The notes beneath the pieces are model-generated. The model ran no database searches. It was not told the DNA's origin and saw only the letters and a program-made list of their open reading frames with translations. From Cyanobacteria bacterium UBA3803 (GTDB lineage Bacteria; Cyanobacteriota; Vampirovibrionia; Gastranaerophilales; Gastranaerophilaceae), in assembly GCA_002369055.1 (NCBI GenBank), contig DFEL01000050.1, positions 1 through 6,314 on the forward strand: DNA of 6,314 nt, read 5' to 3'. Positions 4,767 to 6,314 of this stretch are shown in pieces. A program made the translations under genes and the position numbers. Position 1 is the stretch's first letter. Each line of letters begins with the position of its first letter.

Positions 4767-5974
4767 TGTTTGTAAAATCACTTAAAAAATATAATATGCC
4801 GGATGAAAAAGGTTTCTTTGGAGAATTTGGCGGAGCCTACGTTAGAGAAGAATTTAAGCCTGTGCTTAAAAATTTAGACAAAGCGTTTGAAGAAATCAAA
4901 AATGATGATAATTTTTTGCACGAGCTATATGACTTGCTTGTAGAATATTCAGGTCGCCCAACTCCACTTTATTTTGCAAAAAGATTAACCGAAAAGTACG
5001 GAAAAGGAAAAATTTATTTAAAGCGAGAAGATTTAAATCACACCGGAGCACATAAAATAAACAATGTACTTGGTCAAGCACTGCTGGCAAAAAAAATGGG
5101 AGCAAAAAGAGTTATTGCGGAAACAGGTGCAGGGCAGCACGGTGTAGCAACGGCAACAGCAGCGGCACTGCTTAAAATGGAATGTGAAATTTTTATGGGT
5201 GCCGAAGACATTAAAAGACAATATTCAAATGTTCAACGAATGAAATTATTAGGTGCAAAAGTAACAAGTGTGGAAACAGGGACAAAAACACTTGCCGATG
5301 CCTGTGAAGCAGCAAGTAATTACTGGCAGGAACACGCAAACGATGTATTCTATATATTAGGTTCAGCAGTTGGACCTCATCCTTATCCCAAAATGGTTAG
5401 ATTTTTCCAATCAATAATAGGTGCGGAAATAAAAGAACAAATATTGAGAATCGAAGGCAAATTACCAAATTATGTCCTTGCCTGTATAGGAGGCGGAAGC
5501 AATGCAATAGGATGTTTCTATTCTTTTATGGACGATATTGACGTAAAACTGATAGGCTTAGAAGCAGCAGGTGAAGGTTTAAACTCACCAAAAACAGCAG
5601 CAAGCCTTAATACCGGAAAAATAAAAGTATTTAACGGGTTTAGACAATACGTACTAACAGATGAAAATGGTAATGTAAAAGAATCTTATTCAATTTCCGC
5701 AGGTTTGGATTATCCGGGTTGCGGCCCTGAACATTGCTATTTATATAAAACAGGGCGTGCAAAATATGAAGGAATAACAGATAAAGAAGCTATTAAAGCC
5801 TTTAAATTATTATCTGAATACGAAGGAATTATACCTGCAATAGAAAGTGCTCATGCAGTTGCATATTTGGAAAAATTAATGCCAATGACAAATAAAGATG
5901 ATATTATTGTAGTAAACATATCGGGCAGAGGCGACAAAGATACTGACAGATTACTAAATTTAATGGAGCAATAA
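4766..5974 (+). CDS. trpB: Tryptophan synthase beta chain
   Basis: This encodes 402 aa, the usual length for TrpB1, starting at GTG 4766 with AGGG 8 nt upstream. An ATG at 4796 (MPDEKGFFGEFGG) is the alternative but has no Shine-Dalgarno. The enzyme is PLP-dependent and joins indole to L-serine to make L-tryptophan, normally with TrpA. Visible residues are the PLP Lys97 in HTGAHKINN, catalytic Glu119 in AETGAGQHGVA, the PLP-phosphate loop GGGSN at 242-246, Asp315 in SAGLDYPG, and Ser386 in NISGRGDKD. The usual motif DYPGVGPEHA reads DYPGCGPEHC here, giving two Cys at 319 and 324. All catalytic positions I can judge are intact. No other trp gene is present; its flanks are a YkgJ-like gene (1-nt overlap, TAGTG) and rlmN (1-nt overlap, TAATG), so translational coupling is likely. 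Confidence 0.97.
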   Translation: MFVKSLKKYNMPDEKGFFGEFGGAYVREEFKPVLKNLDKAFEEIKNDDNFLHELYDLLVEYSGRPTPLYFAKRLTEKYGKGKIYLKREDLNHTGAHKINNVLGQALLAKKMGAKRVIAETGAGQHGVATATAAALLKMECEIFMGAEDIKRQYSNVQRMKLLGAKVTSVETGTKTLADACEAASNYWQEHANDVFYILGSAVGPHPYPKMVRFFQSIIGAEIKEQILRIEGKLPNYVLACIGGGSNAIGCFYSFMDDIDVKLIGLEAAGEGLNSPKTAASLNTGKIKVFNGFRQYVLTDENGNVKESYSISAGLDYPGCGPEHCYLYKTGRAKYEGITDKEAIKAFKLLSEYEGIIPAIESAHAVAYLEKLMPMTNKDDIIVVNISGRGDKDTDRLLNLMEQ

Positions 5975-6314
5975 TGGGTAAAATTGTCCTATCGGGTAAA
6001 AACATTGCAGAATTAGAAATACTTATGGAAGAATTAAAAGCTTCCAAATATAGAGCAAAGCAAATCCAAAATTGGATTTACTTAAAATCAGTATCTGATA
6101 TTGACGAAATGACAAATTTATCCGCAAAATTCAGAGAAGAATTAAAAAACATAGCAACAGTAACAGAAACAAAAATCAAAAGAAAACAAGTAAGTAAAGA
6201 CGGAACTATCAAATATCTTGTTGAATATACCGATGGAGAATGTGTAGAAACAGTATTAATGCGATTTGATAACCGTGCAAATCTTACAGCATGCGTGAGT
6301 TCACAAGTAGGTTG
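5974..6314 (+). CDS. rlmN: 23S rRNA/tRNA adenine-C2 methyltransferase RlmN (3' end outside window)
   Basis: The ATG at 5974 shares its A with the trpB stop (TAATG), and TGGAG lies 5 nt upstream. The window holds 113 codons and ends two bases into the next. RlmN is a radical-SAM enzyme that methylates C2 of A2503 in 23S rRNA and A37 of some tRNAs. Visible family features are the N-terminal helical domain with KYRAKQIQNWIY (25-36), the strand region IKYLVEYTDGECVETVLMRF, and ACVSSQVG at 106-113. That last motif directly precedes the CxxxCxxC cluster; the cut codon (TG) is expected to be its first Cys. The paralogue Cfr, a resistance enzyme, has a related N-terminus, but the trpB-coupled context and this sequence fit housekeeping RlmN better. 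The decisive C-terminal part is not visible. Confidence 0.93.
   Translation, partial: MGKIVLSGKNIAELEILMEELKASKYRAKQIQNWIYLKSVSDIDEMTNLSAKFREELKNIATVTETKIKRKQVSKDGTIKYLVEYTDGECVETVLMRFDNRANLTACVSSQVG

Noticed and set aside
1..6314. CRISPR arrays, insertion sequences, tRNA or rRNA genes
   Set aside because: I saw no regularly spaced repeats, transposase motifs, terminal inverted repeats or RNA gene signatures.

Overview
The window is AT-rich bacterial DNA with short intergenic gaps. It carries a desulfoferrodoxin-type superoxide reductase, a YkgJ-like Cys-cluster protein, TrpB and RlmN. It also has TPR proteins and two copies of a Met/Gly/Gln/Asn-rich protein that I recognise only as lineage-restricted. 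The mix suggests an anaerobic or microaerophilic host-associated bacterium. A non-photosynthetic cyanobacterial relative (Gastranaerophilales/'Melainabacteria') fits best, but no marker here proves this and an AT-rich Firmicute or other anaerobe cannot be excluded.

Layout. Positions 1-1697 are on the minus strand and hold two TPR genes: a small exported one (1128-1697), then a larger membrane-anchored one (1-1078, cut by the window edge). Positions 1698-1993 are non-coding. They hold the minus-strand promoter, a strong plus-strand terminator with no gene in front of it, and the leader of the next gene. Positions 1994-3613 hold two tandem plus-strand paralogues (here A, 224 aa, and B, 242 aa). 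Each has its own leader and its own terminator. The leaders share sequence blocks at a fixed 900-nt offset. A perfect hairpin at 3630-3666 ends gene B and also the convergent desulfoferrodoxin gene (3665-4066, minus). An 85-bp divergent gap separates that gene from a plus-strand operon with 1-nt overlaps: YkgJ-like protein (4152-4766), trpB (4766-5974) and rlmN (5974 to the window end).

How the genes relate. The TPR pair looks like an envelope scaffold unit. Desulfoferrodoxin removes superoxide, and its divergent neighbour is a probable metal-binding Cys protein. TrpB makes tryptophan from indole and serine; RlmN methylates 23S rRNA and tRNA. The co-transcription of trpB with rlmN rather than trpA is unusual.

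The most novel element is the A/B pair. The two proteins share a Met-rich variable N-terminus, a Gln/Asn-rich middle, a helical core that is about 80% identical between them, and a C-terminal glycine-zipper membrane helix. Their function is unknown.
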